From: Schlesneria paludicola DSM 18645
GTDB taxonomy: Bacteria > Planctomycetota > Planctomycetia > Planctomycetales > Planctomycetaceae
DNA: 64,000 bases
NCBI GenBank assembly: GCA_945876035.1
Contig: CAMCMU010000004.1
Location: forward strand, 1 to 64,000
Direction: 5' to 3'
The translations under genes and the position numbers were made by a program. Positions 13,441-23,340 of this stretch are shown here, piece after piece. The notes under the pieces are model-generated. The model was given only the letters and a program-made list of their open reading frames with translations. It searched no databases and had not been told where the DNA came from. How positions within the stretch are numbered: position 1 is the stretch's first letter; each line of letters starts with the position of its first letter.

Positions 13441-13490
13441 CAGCATGATGCGTTGCTGTGTGGTCGAGGGTTTCCCCTGAGGCATGTCGC

Positions 13491-13685
13491 ATGATCCGTT
13501 TGCAAACCTGTCCCATCTGTGAAAAAAGCGTTCCTCCCGCGTCTGACCCTTCCGGAGGAATGTCCCCGTTCTGCAGTCTGCGTTGCAAACAAGTCGATTT
13601 TTTTCGATGGGCGGACGGCCGTTATGCCATCATTGATCCCTGCCGTTCGACAGAGTTCGATGCGGAGTCTGCACCACAGGATTGA
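13491..13685 (+). CDS. yacG: YacG-like zinc-binding DNA gyrase inhibitor
   Basis: MIRLQTCPICEKSV ... SPFCSLRCKQVDFFRWADGRYAI. Confidence 0.85.
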   Translation: MIRLQTCPICEKSVPPASDPSGGMSPFCSLRCKQVDFFRWADGRYAIIDPCRSTEFDAESAPQD

Positions 13686-13810
13686 GGAATGCGTTTTTTG
13701 CTCTTCGGCGTTTTCCAAGTGAGAGAGAATTTACGGTCGTCTGTTGCATTCAGGGCAATTGCCGCAACAGTATTTCAAATACTGCGATGACGTGTGGAGC
13801 ACTATCGACG

Positions 13811-14833
13811 ATGCCAATTGTCAGCCAACCGTTGTTGTTTGACACGTACTTACGTCCGCAAATTTGGGGTGGTGTGGCGTTGGCTCGCTCCTTGGGAAAG
13901 GGGAGCGACGAGACTGCCAAGATCGGTGAAGCATGGGAGTTGAGCACGCTCCAAGAGCATTTGAGTCGTGTCACAATCGGGCCCTGCAGCGGCGAGTCGC
14001 TTGTCGACTTATGGGCTCGTTCCAGAGTGGAAATTTCTGGAACGAAGTCCACAGGAGATCCGTTTCCATGGTTGGTGAAATGGCTCGATTGTACGCTCGA
14101 TCTTTCCCTGCAGGTTCATCCGAGTGATGATCAGGCACAGTCGGAGTCCGGACTCCCCAACGGCAAGTCCGAAGTTTGGATTGTGGTGCACGCAAGTCCT
14201 GATGCACGAATTGTGTCCGGCATTCGTGAGGGCGTCTCAGTGGCCGAGGTCAAATCTCGATTACACGATCAAACCATCGAACAATGCTTAAACTCCTATC
14301 AACCGCAGGCCGGTGACTGCATATCCCTTCCTGCCGGAACCATTCACACCGCCCGAGGTGTGGTCCTTGCGGAAGTTCAGCAGCCAAGCGATGCCACCTT
14401 TCGACTTTTCGATTGGAATCGGCGGGATGCCTCGGGTCAGACTCGGACATTGCATCTGGAATCGGGTTTAAGGGCCATCAATTGGAGTTTGGGAACGATT
14501 CAGCCGGTCACTCCCATCCTGCTTGATTCGATTGACAATGCTGCCGCCGGTGAATTGTTGCTGCAAACGTCCTGGGTCCGGTTAGAGCGTCATGTGGTCA
14601 AGCAATCTTGGCCGGTTCCGTACCCAGACGAAATGACCGTCTGGATGGTGTTAGAGGGGAACGCGATGTTATTTGATCAGGCTCATGACTTCCGATATCA
14701 ACTCCAAAGAGGGACGACCGTACTCATTCCTGCCGCCGCGAAAGAGATTCATTGGTCTCCGCGGATGACCGATTCGTCATGCACACTAGCCTGCATCCGA
14801 CGACCACAGTCTAAGATCGCCATGGCTTTTTGA
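13811..14833 (+). CDS. manA: Type I mannose-6-phosphate isomerase-like protein
   Basis: LRPQIWGG, GEAWELST, FPWLVKWLDCTLDLSLQVHPSD, LPAGTIHTA motifs. Confidence 0.85.
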   Translation: MPIVSQPLLFDTYLRPQIWGGVALARSLGKGSDETAKIGEAWELSTLQEHLSRVTIGPCSGESLVDLWARSRVEISGTKSTGDPFPWLVKWLDCTLDLSLQVHPSDDQAQSESGLPNGKSEVWIVVHASPDARIVSGIREGVSVAEVKSRLHDQTIEQCLNSYQPQAGDCISLPAGTIHTARGVVLAEVQQPSDATFRLFDWNRRDASGQTRTLHLESGLRAINWSLGTIQPVTPILLDSIDNAAAGELLLQTSWVRLERHVVKQSWPVPYPDEMTVWMVLEGNAMLFDQAHDFRYQLQRGTTVLIPAAAKEIHWSPRMTDSSCTLACIRRPQSKIAMAF

Positions 14834-15176
14834 CGTTCGCCGAGAGTAGAAAATATCAGTCAATTAAGGAGAGTTGTTGCGGTCATCGTTTGCCGACTGT
14901 TCCCTAAAACCGAAAGCGGCGATTGCCTCAGAAGCGTGTATCAAGATTCGCCGCCGACGGGAGCATCTGTCGGTGCTTCGGATCGGGATGTTTGTGGAAC
15001 AGCTCTCAGGTGTTCCGGAGTCCGCCGTGGAGTGCGGTCTTTGTCAATATCAATGTCCTGCTTTCCTAAACTATCGTCGGCGGATTGACCGATTCCAATT
15101 GAGGAAGACATACTACCTCTGCGGTCGTTGCCGCAAGGATCGACCTTTTTACCTGAGACATACGGAGCGTATTTGG

Positions 15177-16268
15177 ATGGTCCAACGGATCTGGAATTTC
15201 TCGTCTGGCCCGGCAGTGCTTCCCGAGTCTGTGCTGGAAGAAGCTGGAAAGAACCTGCTTTCCCTCGGGAATTCGGGAATCGGAATTCTCGAACACTCGC
15301 ATCGTGGCAAGGCATTCCTTGCGGTGTATCACGAGACAGAAGCCTTGTTGCGTGAAGTTGGTGGAATCCCGTCAAACTATCGGGTGTTGTTTTTGCAGGG
15401 GGGGGCATCGAGTCAATTCTTCCAGATTCCCATGAATTTTCTCGGTCCGAATCGGACGGCCGACTACCTCATCACCGGAGCGTGGTCCGAAAAGGCGATC
15501 GAAGAAGCCGCTCCTTTTGGGGGAACACACATTGCCTGTTCCAGCGGGGATCGAAATTTTTCGTATATTCCCCACGAGTGTGTGTGGAGCTCGAATCCGA
15601 TTTATGCACATTACACGTCAAATAATACGATTTTCGGAACGCAGTGGGCCTGCTTGCCACCTGTGCCCGATGCCGTTGATCTCATCTGTGATGCCAGCAG
15701 CGACATTTTCTCCCGCCCCGTGGACGTCTCTCGGCATGCCATGATCTATGCCGGCGCACAAAAGAATTTGGGGCCGGCGGGCGTCACCCTAGTGATCATC
15801 CGCGAGGACCTCGTCGAATGTGGATCCACAACGCTACCGACGATGCTGCAGTACCGAACACACGTTAAAAATGAGTCGATGTACAATACGCCTCCGACAT
15901 TTGCGATCTACTTGATGGGATTGGTTCTCAAGTGGATCAAGTCGTCCGGTGGATTGGCCGCGATCGGGGAGACGAACCGCCGCAAGGCGCAAAAATTGTA
16001 CACGTTCCTCGATCAGAGTCTGCTCTTTCATCCAACAGCGGTTGCCGATAGTCGATCATTGATGAACGTGACCTTTGTCACGGGAGATGCCGAACTTGAT
16101 GCCAAGTTTTGTTCCGCGGCTTCGGCATCTGGATTTGACGGTCTGAAAGGGCATCGCAGCGTCGGGGGAATGCGAGCCAGTCTCTACAACGCATTTCCTG
16201 AGGCTGGTGTGGACGCGCTCCTCGAATTTTTGCGGAATTTCGAACGAGAGAATGCCCGATCGCAGTAG
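15177..16268 (+). CDS. serC: Phosphoserine aminotransferase
   Basis: [87 protein letters not shown]. Confidence 0.95.
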   Translation: MVQRIWNFSSGPAVLPESVLEEAGKNLLSLGNSGIGILEHSHRGKAFLAVYHETEALLREVGGIPSNYRVLFLQGGASSQFFQIPMNFLGPNRTADYLITGAWSEKAIEEAAPFGGTHIACSSGDRNFSYIPHECVWSSNPIYAHYTSNNTIFGTQWACLPPVPDAVDLICDASSDIFSRPVDVSRHAMIYAGAQKNLGPAGVTLVIIREDLVECGSTTLPTMLQYRTHVKNESMYNTPPTFAIYLMGLVLKWIKSSGGLAAIGETNRRKAQKLYTFLDQSLLFHPTAVADSRSLMNVTFVTGDAELDAKFCSAASASGFDGLKGHRSVGGMRASLYNAFPEAGVDALLEFLRNFERENARSQ

Positions 16269-16311
16269 GGCGGGACGGCCCGACACGGACGCACCAACAA
16301 GAAGAGCCCGC

Positions 16312-17079
16312 ATGAGTCATTCCGATGTTCCATCCACCAATTTTTCTCGAGCAGACATTGGATTGGTGTGTGCCCTGCCCCTCGAATTGGCCGAGTTTTT
16401 AGGTCGTTGTCAGCGAGTCAAAGTCTATTCCGGCGGCAGTTTTAAGTTTCGTGGCGGCATTTATGACGGAATCCGGATCGCTGTTGTCGAGTCCGGCGTG
16501 GGGCCATGGCGTGCAACACGCGCGACTCAGGCTCTGATCGACGCACATCAACCCCGGTGGATTGTTTCGACGGGGTTGGCCGGTGCGCTTTCCGATGACG
16601 TGAAAATCGGACATCTCGTTGTCGCGGATCGACTCAGGAATGCCGCGGGTGATGAGTTATCGATTGACATCGGAATGACGTCGGATTCTGCTCGAGGATT
16701 GCACGTGGGTCGGCTGTTGACGGTCGATCATATGGTACGGACAGTTGTTGAGAAACGCTCACTAGCTGCCGAAACAGGGGCTCTGGCGGTCGATATGGAG
16801 AGCTTCTCTGTGGCGACCGTTTCTCGCTTATCGAAAACCCGTTTTATGGCGGTTCGGGCGATCAGCGACGATCTTTCTGAGGATCTACCACCGGAGGTCC
16901 TGAGTCTAGTGGGCGAAACCGGCGCAGTCCGTCTCGGTGCTGTCTTGGGTTCACTTCTCAAACGGCCATCGAGTCTACAGGACATGTGGAGGCTGCGAGA
17001 GCGAGCCACCACCGCCGCCACACGCTTGGCTGATTTTCTCCATGGAATTGTCGTGCAACTCCATCAATTCGATTCATGA
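16312..17079 (+). CDS. Nucleoside phosphorylase / MTA-SAH nucleosidase-like protein
   Basis: DIGLVCALPLELAEFL, VVESGVGPWRATRATQALI, STGLAGAL, ALAVDMESFSVATV. Confidence 0.8.
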   Translation: MSHSDVPSTNFSRADIGLVCALPLELAEFLGRCQRVKVYSGGSFKFRGGIYDGIRIAVVESGVGPWRATRATQALIDAHQPRWIVSTGLAGALSDDVKIGHLVVADRLRNAAGDELSIDIGMTSDSARGLHVGRLLTVDHMVRTVVEKRSLAAETGALAVDMESFSVATVSRLSKTRFMAVRAISDDLSEDLPPEVLSLVGETGAVRLGAVLGSLLKRPSSLQDMWRLRERATTAATRLADFLHGIVVQLHQFDS

Positions 17080-17259
17080 TCCGGAACAGCTACTGATGCC
17101 GATGTTGCACGATCCGCCTCGGCAGTCGTTGGGTGCTTCTATTCCGCTCTCCGTAATCGGCAGGCGGTCCCTTCCACGGTTGTCTGAGTCGTCTCCAGTC
17201 GCCGGAAATCTCAGGCTCTCCGCGAATTCGTCTTGAGCGATGTACGTTCGCGTTCTCAT
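17074..17259 (-). CDS. Putative small Cys/Ser/Gly-rich peptide ORF (61 aa), speculative
   Basis: MRTRTYIAQDEFAESLRFPATGDDSDNRGRDRLPITESGIEAPNDCRGGSCNIGISSCSGS*; no clear Shine-Dalgarno. Confidence 0.25.
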   Translation of the reverse strand: MRTRTYIAQDEFAESLRFPATGDDSDNRGRDRLPITESGIEAPNDCRGGSCNIGISSCSGS

Positions 17260-17910
17260 GGCGACGATCGAGAACGTTGGTGATGCCCCTTTTGTCTCGA
17301 CGGGGTTCCCTCGATGATGTGTCTGGTGTTGATAGCGATTGTCACAGCATTTCGATCTCCCGAGGGGAAGCAATCCCCACCCAACGCTGGCCGGAATGCG
17401 CTGTTGAAAGCAGTCGTAATCCGTATTTCATGGATGGGGATCGTACACGACTGATCCCAAGAATTTTCCCCGTTGAATCCGAGTCGATCCGAGTCACAAT
17501 CACTGGCACACGGCCGTTTCGATCAGACGCAGCGTGAACTTGTGGACGGGACACATTCACGAAACTCTCGGCATGGGTTGGCCTGACTAGTCCCCGTTCT
17601 GTCCGGCTCGCATCAGGCCTCCGAGAGAACGGTTTGCATCATTTTCTCGCCCCGCGTTGGACCACGAGTGATTCGTCCATTCCGCAGTTTGGTATCGTTG
17701 TTCCGGAGTCATTGGCGGCGGAACGAATACCGCAAACGGGTGATGCCCTCTGCCTGGTTTTTTGACCACGTGTAAGGATTGCAGTCAGCGGCAGGCAGGC
17801 GACTTTTCAGAATTCGACCGCGCCAATTTACAGGGATGAAAACACCCCGAACCATTTTGCAATGTTCCAGGGTGTTTCCGAGATCGGAAGCGTCGGTGCT
17901 TTTTCGCTGT

Positions 17911-20900
17911 TCAACTACAGCCGTGACTCGTCCCGCAATTGTGACAAAGGTAACAATTGCCGTTGCGAACGGTAATTGCTCCACAGGCACAGCAGGCGGG
18001 CGCGTCTGACTGGAATTTCGCGAATTGTTGATTGCGATTCGCTGTTGCAGCAACGGCATGCCCGGAGACAAGTTGCGTGGCGATTTGGGGGCTGATGAAG
18101 GCAACAGTCGCTGCCGTGCGTTGAACGATTGCCGACGGCAGCTTGTCGCTGGTGTGCGAAGCGTATCCGTTGGCCGAACCGTTTGTCTTGGAGCTGCGGT
18201 CAAGACCGTTGCCGTTGGTCTGCAGGGTCGAAGTCGCTGGCGGGGATTTCTGAGCGACGACTTCGACCGTGTGATGTGTTTCCGAGGGGTCTTCACTGTC
18301 ATCCGCAGCGATCTCTCGACGCGGCGTGTTTGCCTCTCGGAATCCCGGCAGGAACTGAATACCGAGCCAGCGGAAAATATAATCCACCAAACTTTTTGCA
18401 ATCGGGATATCGGGGTTTGGAGTCCAACCACTTGGTTCGAAGCGTGTGTGAGAGAACTTCTCGACGAGGACTTCCAGTGGCACCCCGTATTGCAGTCCCA
18501 TCGACGTTTCGGTGCCGATAACGTCCATCAGGCCACCGATTGTACTTCCCTCTTTTGCCATGCTGATGAAGAGTTCGCCGGGGGTGTTGTCTTCGAACAG
18601 GCCAACGGTGATATAGCCTTCGTGGCCACCCACCGAAAACTTGTGGGTCAACGAATTCCGTGTGGCAGGCAAACGACGTCGTGCTGGCCGGCCATCCGCT
18701 CCTTTTTTACGGTCTCCCTCCTTCGTCGTCGACAAGGGCTGGCTTTGTTTTGAGCCATCGCGATAAATCGCCAGAGCCTTCAATCCCAGTCGCCAACCTT
18801 CGAAGTAAGCCTTTTCAATGTCATCGATTGTCGACTCCTTCGGCATGTTGACTGTTTTGGAAATGGCGCCGGACAAGAATGGCTGGGCGGCTGCCATCAT
18901 CTTGACATGCCCTTTCCAATGAATGGTCCTCGTCCCGTTGGCCGCCTTGAAGGCACAGTCGAAAATCCCCACATGTTCCGGTTTGAGATCCGCCGCTCCC
19001 TCAATGGTTTCGGTCTCCTCAACGTTTTTCACGATTCGTTCGATTTCTTGCGAATCGTATCCCAAGGTCTTAAGAGCAAGTGGAACCGTCCGGTTGATGA
19101 TCTTCATCATCCCTCCTCCGGCCAGTTGCTTGTATTTGACCAAGGCAATATCGGGCTCGATGCCGGTTGTGTCACAATCCATCATGAATGCGATTGTCCC
19201 CGTAGGAGCCAACACAGTTGCCTGAGCATTCCGGTAACCAAACTGACGCCCTGAATCAACACACTCGTCCCAGACCTTTCCGGCCGCCGCTCGCAAATAG
19301 TCTGGGCAGGTGGAGTCGATTCGATCGACGCCATCACGATGCATACGCATGACTCGCAGCATCGGCTCCGCATTGTTTTGGTAGCCGGCGAAAGATCCAA
19401 GATAACTGGCCATGCGACTCGATGTGAGATACGCCTGCCCAGTAAGTATGGCTGTCAATGAACCGGCGATTCCTCGGCCCGTATTACTATCGTAAGGAAT
19501 GCCCATCGACATCAGCAGGCTGCCAAGATTAGCATAGCCCAGTCCGAGTGGACGATAAAGGTGGCTGTTCTTGGCGATGTCAGGTGTTGGATAGCTTGCG
19601 TTATCGACCAGTATTTCCTGTGCGGTGATGAATATCGAGGCCGCAGCGCGGAACCGATCAACATCGAAAGATCCTTCGGGCTGTTGAAACTTGCGCAGGT
19701 TGAGACTGGACAGGTTGCATGCCGTGTCGTCGAGGAACATGTACTCAGAGCATGGGTTCGAAGCATTGATCCGCCCCGAATTCGGACAGGTATGCCACTT
19801 ATTAATCGTCGTATCGTACTGCACGCCAGGGTCACCGCAGTCCCACGCACCCTCGGCCATCTGACGTAATACGTATTTAGCATCATACTCCGGGCCGAAC
19901 TTCGCAGGGTCAGTGACCCAGCGAGTCTTCCATTTTTTCCCCTCCTCCACAGACCGCATGAACTCATCGCTCAGACGGACTGAGAGATTCGCATTCTGGA
20001 ACATCACGGAGGAATAGGCTTCTCCGTTAAAGTTGGCATCATACTCACCGCTATCGATCAGTGTCCGCGCCTTCTTTTCCTCTTTGTTTTTGCACTGGAT
20101 GAATTCCAAAATGTCTGGATGCCAATCCTTGAGAGACTGCATTTTTGCGGCACGACGGGTCTTACCACCGGATTTCACCACAGCCGCAATTTGGTCGTAC
20201 ACACGCATGAAGGAAAGTGGGCCGGAGGGTGTTCCACCACCCGACAATTTTTCCTTGGAGCCGCGAATCGTTGACAGATCGGTGCCCGTCCCGGAACCGA
20301 ATTTAAACAACATCGCTTCGCTTGTCGCGAGACGCATGATGTCTTCCATGTTGTCATCGACGGCCTGAATGAAGCAGGCGGAGGCTTGAGGCAACTGATA
20401 AGACGTGGCCGGTCGTTCGATCTCTTGGGTGGCTGGGTTGAAGTGATAGTTCCCTTTGGGGCCCTTCACCTGATATTGATGGAACAGCCCGACGTTGAAC
20501 CAGACGGGTGAGTTAAAGGAACCGAACTGGTGCAGACACATCCAAGCCAGGTCGCGGTAAAAATTTTCTCCGTCTTCGCGGCTGGCGAAGTACCCCCCGG
20601 CAATGCCCCAATCGGCAATGGTCCGGGCGACTCTGTGGATCACCTGCTTGACACTGGTCTCGCGTTCGACGGTATTCGGTTCACCATAAAAATATTTGGA
20701 AACAACAACATTCGTTGCCAAGGCGCTCCACGAGGAAGGTATCTCACAATTGGTTTGCTCGAAAAGAACTTTGCCGTTCTCGTCTTTGATCGCGGCTGTG
20801 CGATAGTCCCACTCCACAGTGCTGAACGGATCCGTGTCAGCGGGACAAAATCTCGGTGGGACACTCATCGGACGCATTTCAGGCATTTTGCGGGTGGTGA

Positions 20901-20973
20901 CACCAACACTCAGGGGGGCCGCCGCGACGGAAGAACCTGCGGAGATCGACATTCCTTTTGGCTCGTGCATCAT
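17911..20973 (-). CDS. nrdJ: Adenosylcobalamin-dependent (class II) ribonucleoside-diphosphate reductase
   Basis: NPCSEYMFLDDTACNLSSLNL, ATVLAPTGTIAFMMDCDTTGIEPD, C-terminal zinc motif CCACGAITVRNGNCYLCHNCGTSHGCS. ORF opens at 21063; ATGATG at 20973/20970 has GGAGGAG upstream. Confidence 0.95.
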   Translation of the reverse strand: MMHEPKGMSISAGSSVAAAPLSVGVTTRKMPEMRPMSVPPRFCPADTDPFSTVEWDYRTAAIKDENGKVLFEQTNCEIPSSWSALATNVVVSKYFYGEPNTVERETSVKQVIHRVARTIADWGIAGGYFASREDGENFYRDLAWMCLHQFGSFNSPVWFNVGLFHQYQVKGPKGNYHFNPATQEIERPATSYQLPQASACFIQAVDDNMEDIMRLATSEAMLFKFGSGTGTDLSTIRGSKEKLSGGGTPSGPLSFMRVYDQIAAVVKSGGKTRRAAKMQSLKDWHPDILEFIQCKNKEEKKARTLIDSGEYDANFNGEAYSSVMFQNANLSVRLSDEFMRSVEEGKKWKTRWVTDPAKFGPEYDAKYVLRQMAEGAWDCGDPGVQYDTTINKWHTCPNSGRINASNPCSEYMFLDDTACNLSSLNLRKFQQPEGSFDVDRFRAAASIFITAQEILVDNASYPTPDIAKNSHLYRPLGLGYANLGSLLMSMGIPYDSNTGRGIAGSLTAILTGQAYLTSSRMASYLGSFAGYQNNAEPMLRVMRMHRDGVDRIDSTCPDYLRAAAGKVWDECVDSGRQFGYRNAQATVLAPTGTIAFMMDCDTTGIEPDIALVKYKQLAGGGMMKIINRTVPLALKTLGYDSQEIERIVKNVEETETIEGAADLKPEHVGIFDCAFKAANGTRTIHWKGHVKMMAAAQPFLSGAISKTVNMPKESTIDDIEKAYFEGWRLGLKALAIYRDGSKQSQPLSTTKEGDRKKGADGRPARRRLPATRNSLTHKFSVGGHEGYITVGLFEDNTPGELFISMAKEGSTIGGLMDVIGTETSMGLQYGVPLEVLVEKFSHTRFEPSGWTPNPDIPIAKSLVDYIFRWLGIQFLPGFREANTPRREIAADDSEDPSETHHTVEVVAQKSPPATSTLQTNGNGLDRSSKTNGSANGYASHTSDKLPSAIVQRTAATVAFISPQIATQLVSGHAVAATANRNQQFAKFQSDAPACCACGAITVRNGNCYLCHNCGTSHGCS

Positions 20974-21115
20974 GCACTCCTCCATATCCAAGACTCGGGA
21001 ACCAACACATATTCTCGCAACGAAAAAAGACCTCAGCGAATGGCTAGCCCACGGGAATTCCAAGGGTCAAGATGTTTTGAAGTCAGAAGAATCTGAAGAA
21101 AATGAATCGATAAAA

Positions 21116-21162
21116 GCACTATATATAGTGCCTAGCGGATATTTCAATCCCATATTTAGTGC
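21116..21162 (-). promoter_or_regulatory. Tandem NrdR-box-like palindromes upstream of nrdJ
   Basis: Box 1 GCACTATATATAGTGC (21116-21131) is a perfect palindrome. Box 2 ATCCCATATTTAGTGC (21147-21162) is degenerate. Offset is 31 bp. Confidence 0.75.
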
Positions 21163-21303
21163 CGTTGTCTGAATCAATCTAAATTGGCCGATACCAGATG
21201 TCAACACTCTTTTTTCACGGCCTGACCGCCAAGACTGATACATTCGGCACAACGGGCGATCTGTTATTGGGTTAACGAAATCCCAAAAAAAATGGCGATC
21301 GAT

Positions 21304-21344
21304 CTACGGGTCTGTCAATCAGTTCAAGGTTGACAGACCCGTAG
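21304..21344. other. Perfect 15-bp stem, 11-nt loop hairpin in the nrdJ-cysC intergenic region
   Basis: CTACGGGTCTGTCAA-TCAGTTCAAGG-TTGACAGACCCGTAG; no adjacent T-tract. Confidence 0.85.
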
Positions 21345-21865
21345 GCATCGGGCCTCATTTGGCGGAGGGCACAGGTCGCGCGTCGATTCCCAGAGCGGCC
21401 GTGGCCAGTCTCTGCGGCACACTCATTCCAGCTCGGAAACTACCAAGAGACGCTGACAATTCCGTTTCTGATAATTTCAAATGTCTTCATGACATTGGCT
21501 TGGTACAGGCATTCGAAATTGAAAGAATCGCCATTAATCACGGCGTTTTTTCAGTTGGTTGATCGCGTTTGTCGAGTATTGCTTTCAAGTCCCGGCCGAC
21601 CGCTGGGGATCGGCACCGTTTACGGCAGTCCAGTCACGGCAGTCCAGTGAAAAGGTCATGCAGGAGGATTATTACACTCATTGTATTCAGCATTTTTGCG
21701 GCGTTTTTTCTCGATACCAAGCTTCACTGAAATCACGTGATTGCGTTCTTACGGATCGCGGGGGCTGTGTTCTTCGTCAGGAATGACTCAAGAGCGGAGA
21801 TGCCGGCCATTTCTCAGGAGCGAATGAAGGAAAGCCTCCCCTCCCTCCCTGAAAAATTGGGGGGA

Positions 21866-21897
21866 GTGAGCCGAATCCCAACGCCGATCCGGCTCAC
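21866..21897 (-). terminator. Possible terminator hairpin downstream of cysC
   Basis: GTGAGCCG ... CGGCTCAC 8-bp stem; on the minus strand followed at distance by AATTTTT. Confidence 0.4.
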
Positions 21898-22023
21898 CGC
21901 TCCTGAAAAAACCATGTCCGTTGGAGGTCAGCGTACACAAGCCCAGCAGGACGGCCTTCCAACACCCGCGGATACGGCAGGCCTCCACGGGGCCACATGG
22001 GGAGTCTGATTCCCCTGTCGATT

Positions 22024-22635
22024 TTAGGCTGTGAAGTATCCGTGGTTCTGGAGATAAGAGATCACTTCACCGGCCAGTTCCTCAATTCCCTTTCGGTTCG
22101 AGTCGAGAACAAGTTCTGGCTTTTCGGGAGCCTCGTAGGGATCACTAATTCCGGTAAAATTCTTAATTTCACCGGCGCGGGCTTTCTTGTAAAGCCCCTT
22201 AGGATCGCGTTGCTCACATGTTTCGACCGAAGCATCGACGTGGATTTCGATGAACTCCCCCTGCCCCATAATCTCTCTCACTTTGTCGCGATCCGCTCGA
22301 TAGGGAGAAATGAATGCGGTTAAAGTCAAGCTGGCGTTTTGTGAGAACAACTTTGCGACCTCTCCAATCCGACGGATATTTTCCGCCCGGTCTTCAGCCG
22401 AGAACCCGAGGTTTTTATTCAGCCCCATCCGAATGTTGTCCCCGTCCAAGACAACGCTGTGTTTACCTGCCAGATACAGCTTGTGATCGACGGCATTGGC
22501 GATCGTGCTTTTGCCGCAAGCGGACAAGCCCGTGAACCACAGGATGGCCCCCTTATGCCCATTGAGTTTGGCTCGTTCTTCCTTCGACACATTGTGCTCG
22601 TGTCGGGTGATATTGGTGGCTTTTTGCTCGGTCAT
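22024..22635 (-). CDS. cysC: Adenylyl-sulfate kinase
   Basis: GAILWFTGLSACGKSTIANAVDHKLY, LDGDNIRMGLNKNLGFSAEDRAENIRRIGEVAKLF, FISPYRADRDKVRE. Confidence 0.95.
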   Translation of the reverse strand: MTEQKATNITRHEHNVSKEERAKLNGHKGAILWFTGLSACGKSTIANAVDHKLYLAGKHSVVLDGDNIRMGLNKNLGFSAEDRAENIRRIGEVAKLFSQNASLTLTAFISPYRADRDKVREIMGQGEFIEIHVDASVETCEQRDPKGLYKKARAGEIKNFTGISDPYEAPEKPELVLDSNRKGIEELAGEVISYLQNHGYFTA

Positions 22636-23091
22636 GTTACGGAAAACTCCTGCTGAAATTTTGAATCGGACTCAGGGCCGAAGACACCGACAGTGGGTGC
22701 CACCGAAGAGTTACCGAGTTTAGGAGAAGGCCTCATTCGTTGGAAGCCATCGCGCACGCATCCTCGGGTGCTCGATCCCTCCGCAGTTGAGTGGTTCTGA
22801 TAACTGGCTAACGAGGGCGCATCGTTCTCTCAGGCCGCGTGTCGCCTTAAAAAGTGAGGCGTTATTCGAATCTCTCGCCAGTCCCGTGTTACCAGCGAGA
22901 CACTGAAATTTGTGAGGCGGCATCGGTAAAACGTGCAGTCTGTCTGTTTGCGGGATAGAGCACCCCCTTCCCGAGTGGATCGATCAATTCTGGACGATGT
23001 CGGAGTTCGTTCCCCGGAATTAAGAATCGAGTGGCAACCTCAAGTAAGGCCGCCTCTGCAGTTCCTGAGGGCCGCCGAGATTGGTGCGAAT

Positions 23092-23204
23092 TGAGCGGTG
23101 ATGTCCACCGCTCAGGACCTGTCGAAAGACGGTTGGCGAGGCTCCTGCCGAGCCGTAGGCGTGTCGAGAGCGTTTGTTGCTCGCGGCTCAGCCAGAGTTT
23201 CGCC
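23092..23204. repeat. REP-like/MITE-like intergenic inverted repeats
   Basis: TGAGCGGTG-atgtc-CACCGCTCA (23092-23114). GGCGAGGCTCCTGCCGAGCC (23135-23154) matches the reverse complement of GGCTCAGCCAGAGTTTCGCC (23185-23204) at 15/20 positions. Confidence 0.45.
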
Positions 23205-23340
23205 CTGCCTCCAGACTTTGTTCAACAGGCTGCGAGGGGGCAACAGTTGCCCCGGTATTGACCGGAGTGTTCTGCGGCAGCAACATGGGCCACTGATACC
23301 CTTTGATTTTGAATTTCTATCTCCCAGAGGTTTCCGTGAC

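Noticed and set aside
15397-15405. G8 run inside serC as possible programmed slippage
   Set aside because: It encodes the conserved QGGAS motif in frame and the ORF is intact on both sides.
17709-18431. 240-aa minus-strand ORF overlapping the nrdJ end
   Set aside because: Out of frame with nrdJ, whose C-terminal zinc motif is well supported; Arg/Ser/Thr-rich shadow composition.
21064-21300. Cobalamin riboswitch upstream of the B12-dependent RNR
   Set aside because: No recognisable B12-box sequence was found by eye; NrdR-like boxes explain the regulation better. A covariance-model search would be decisive.
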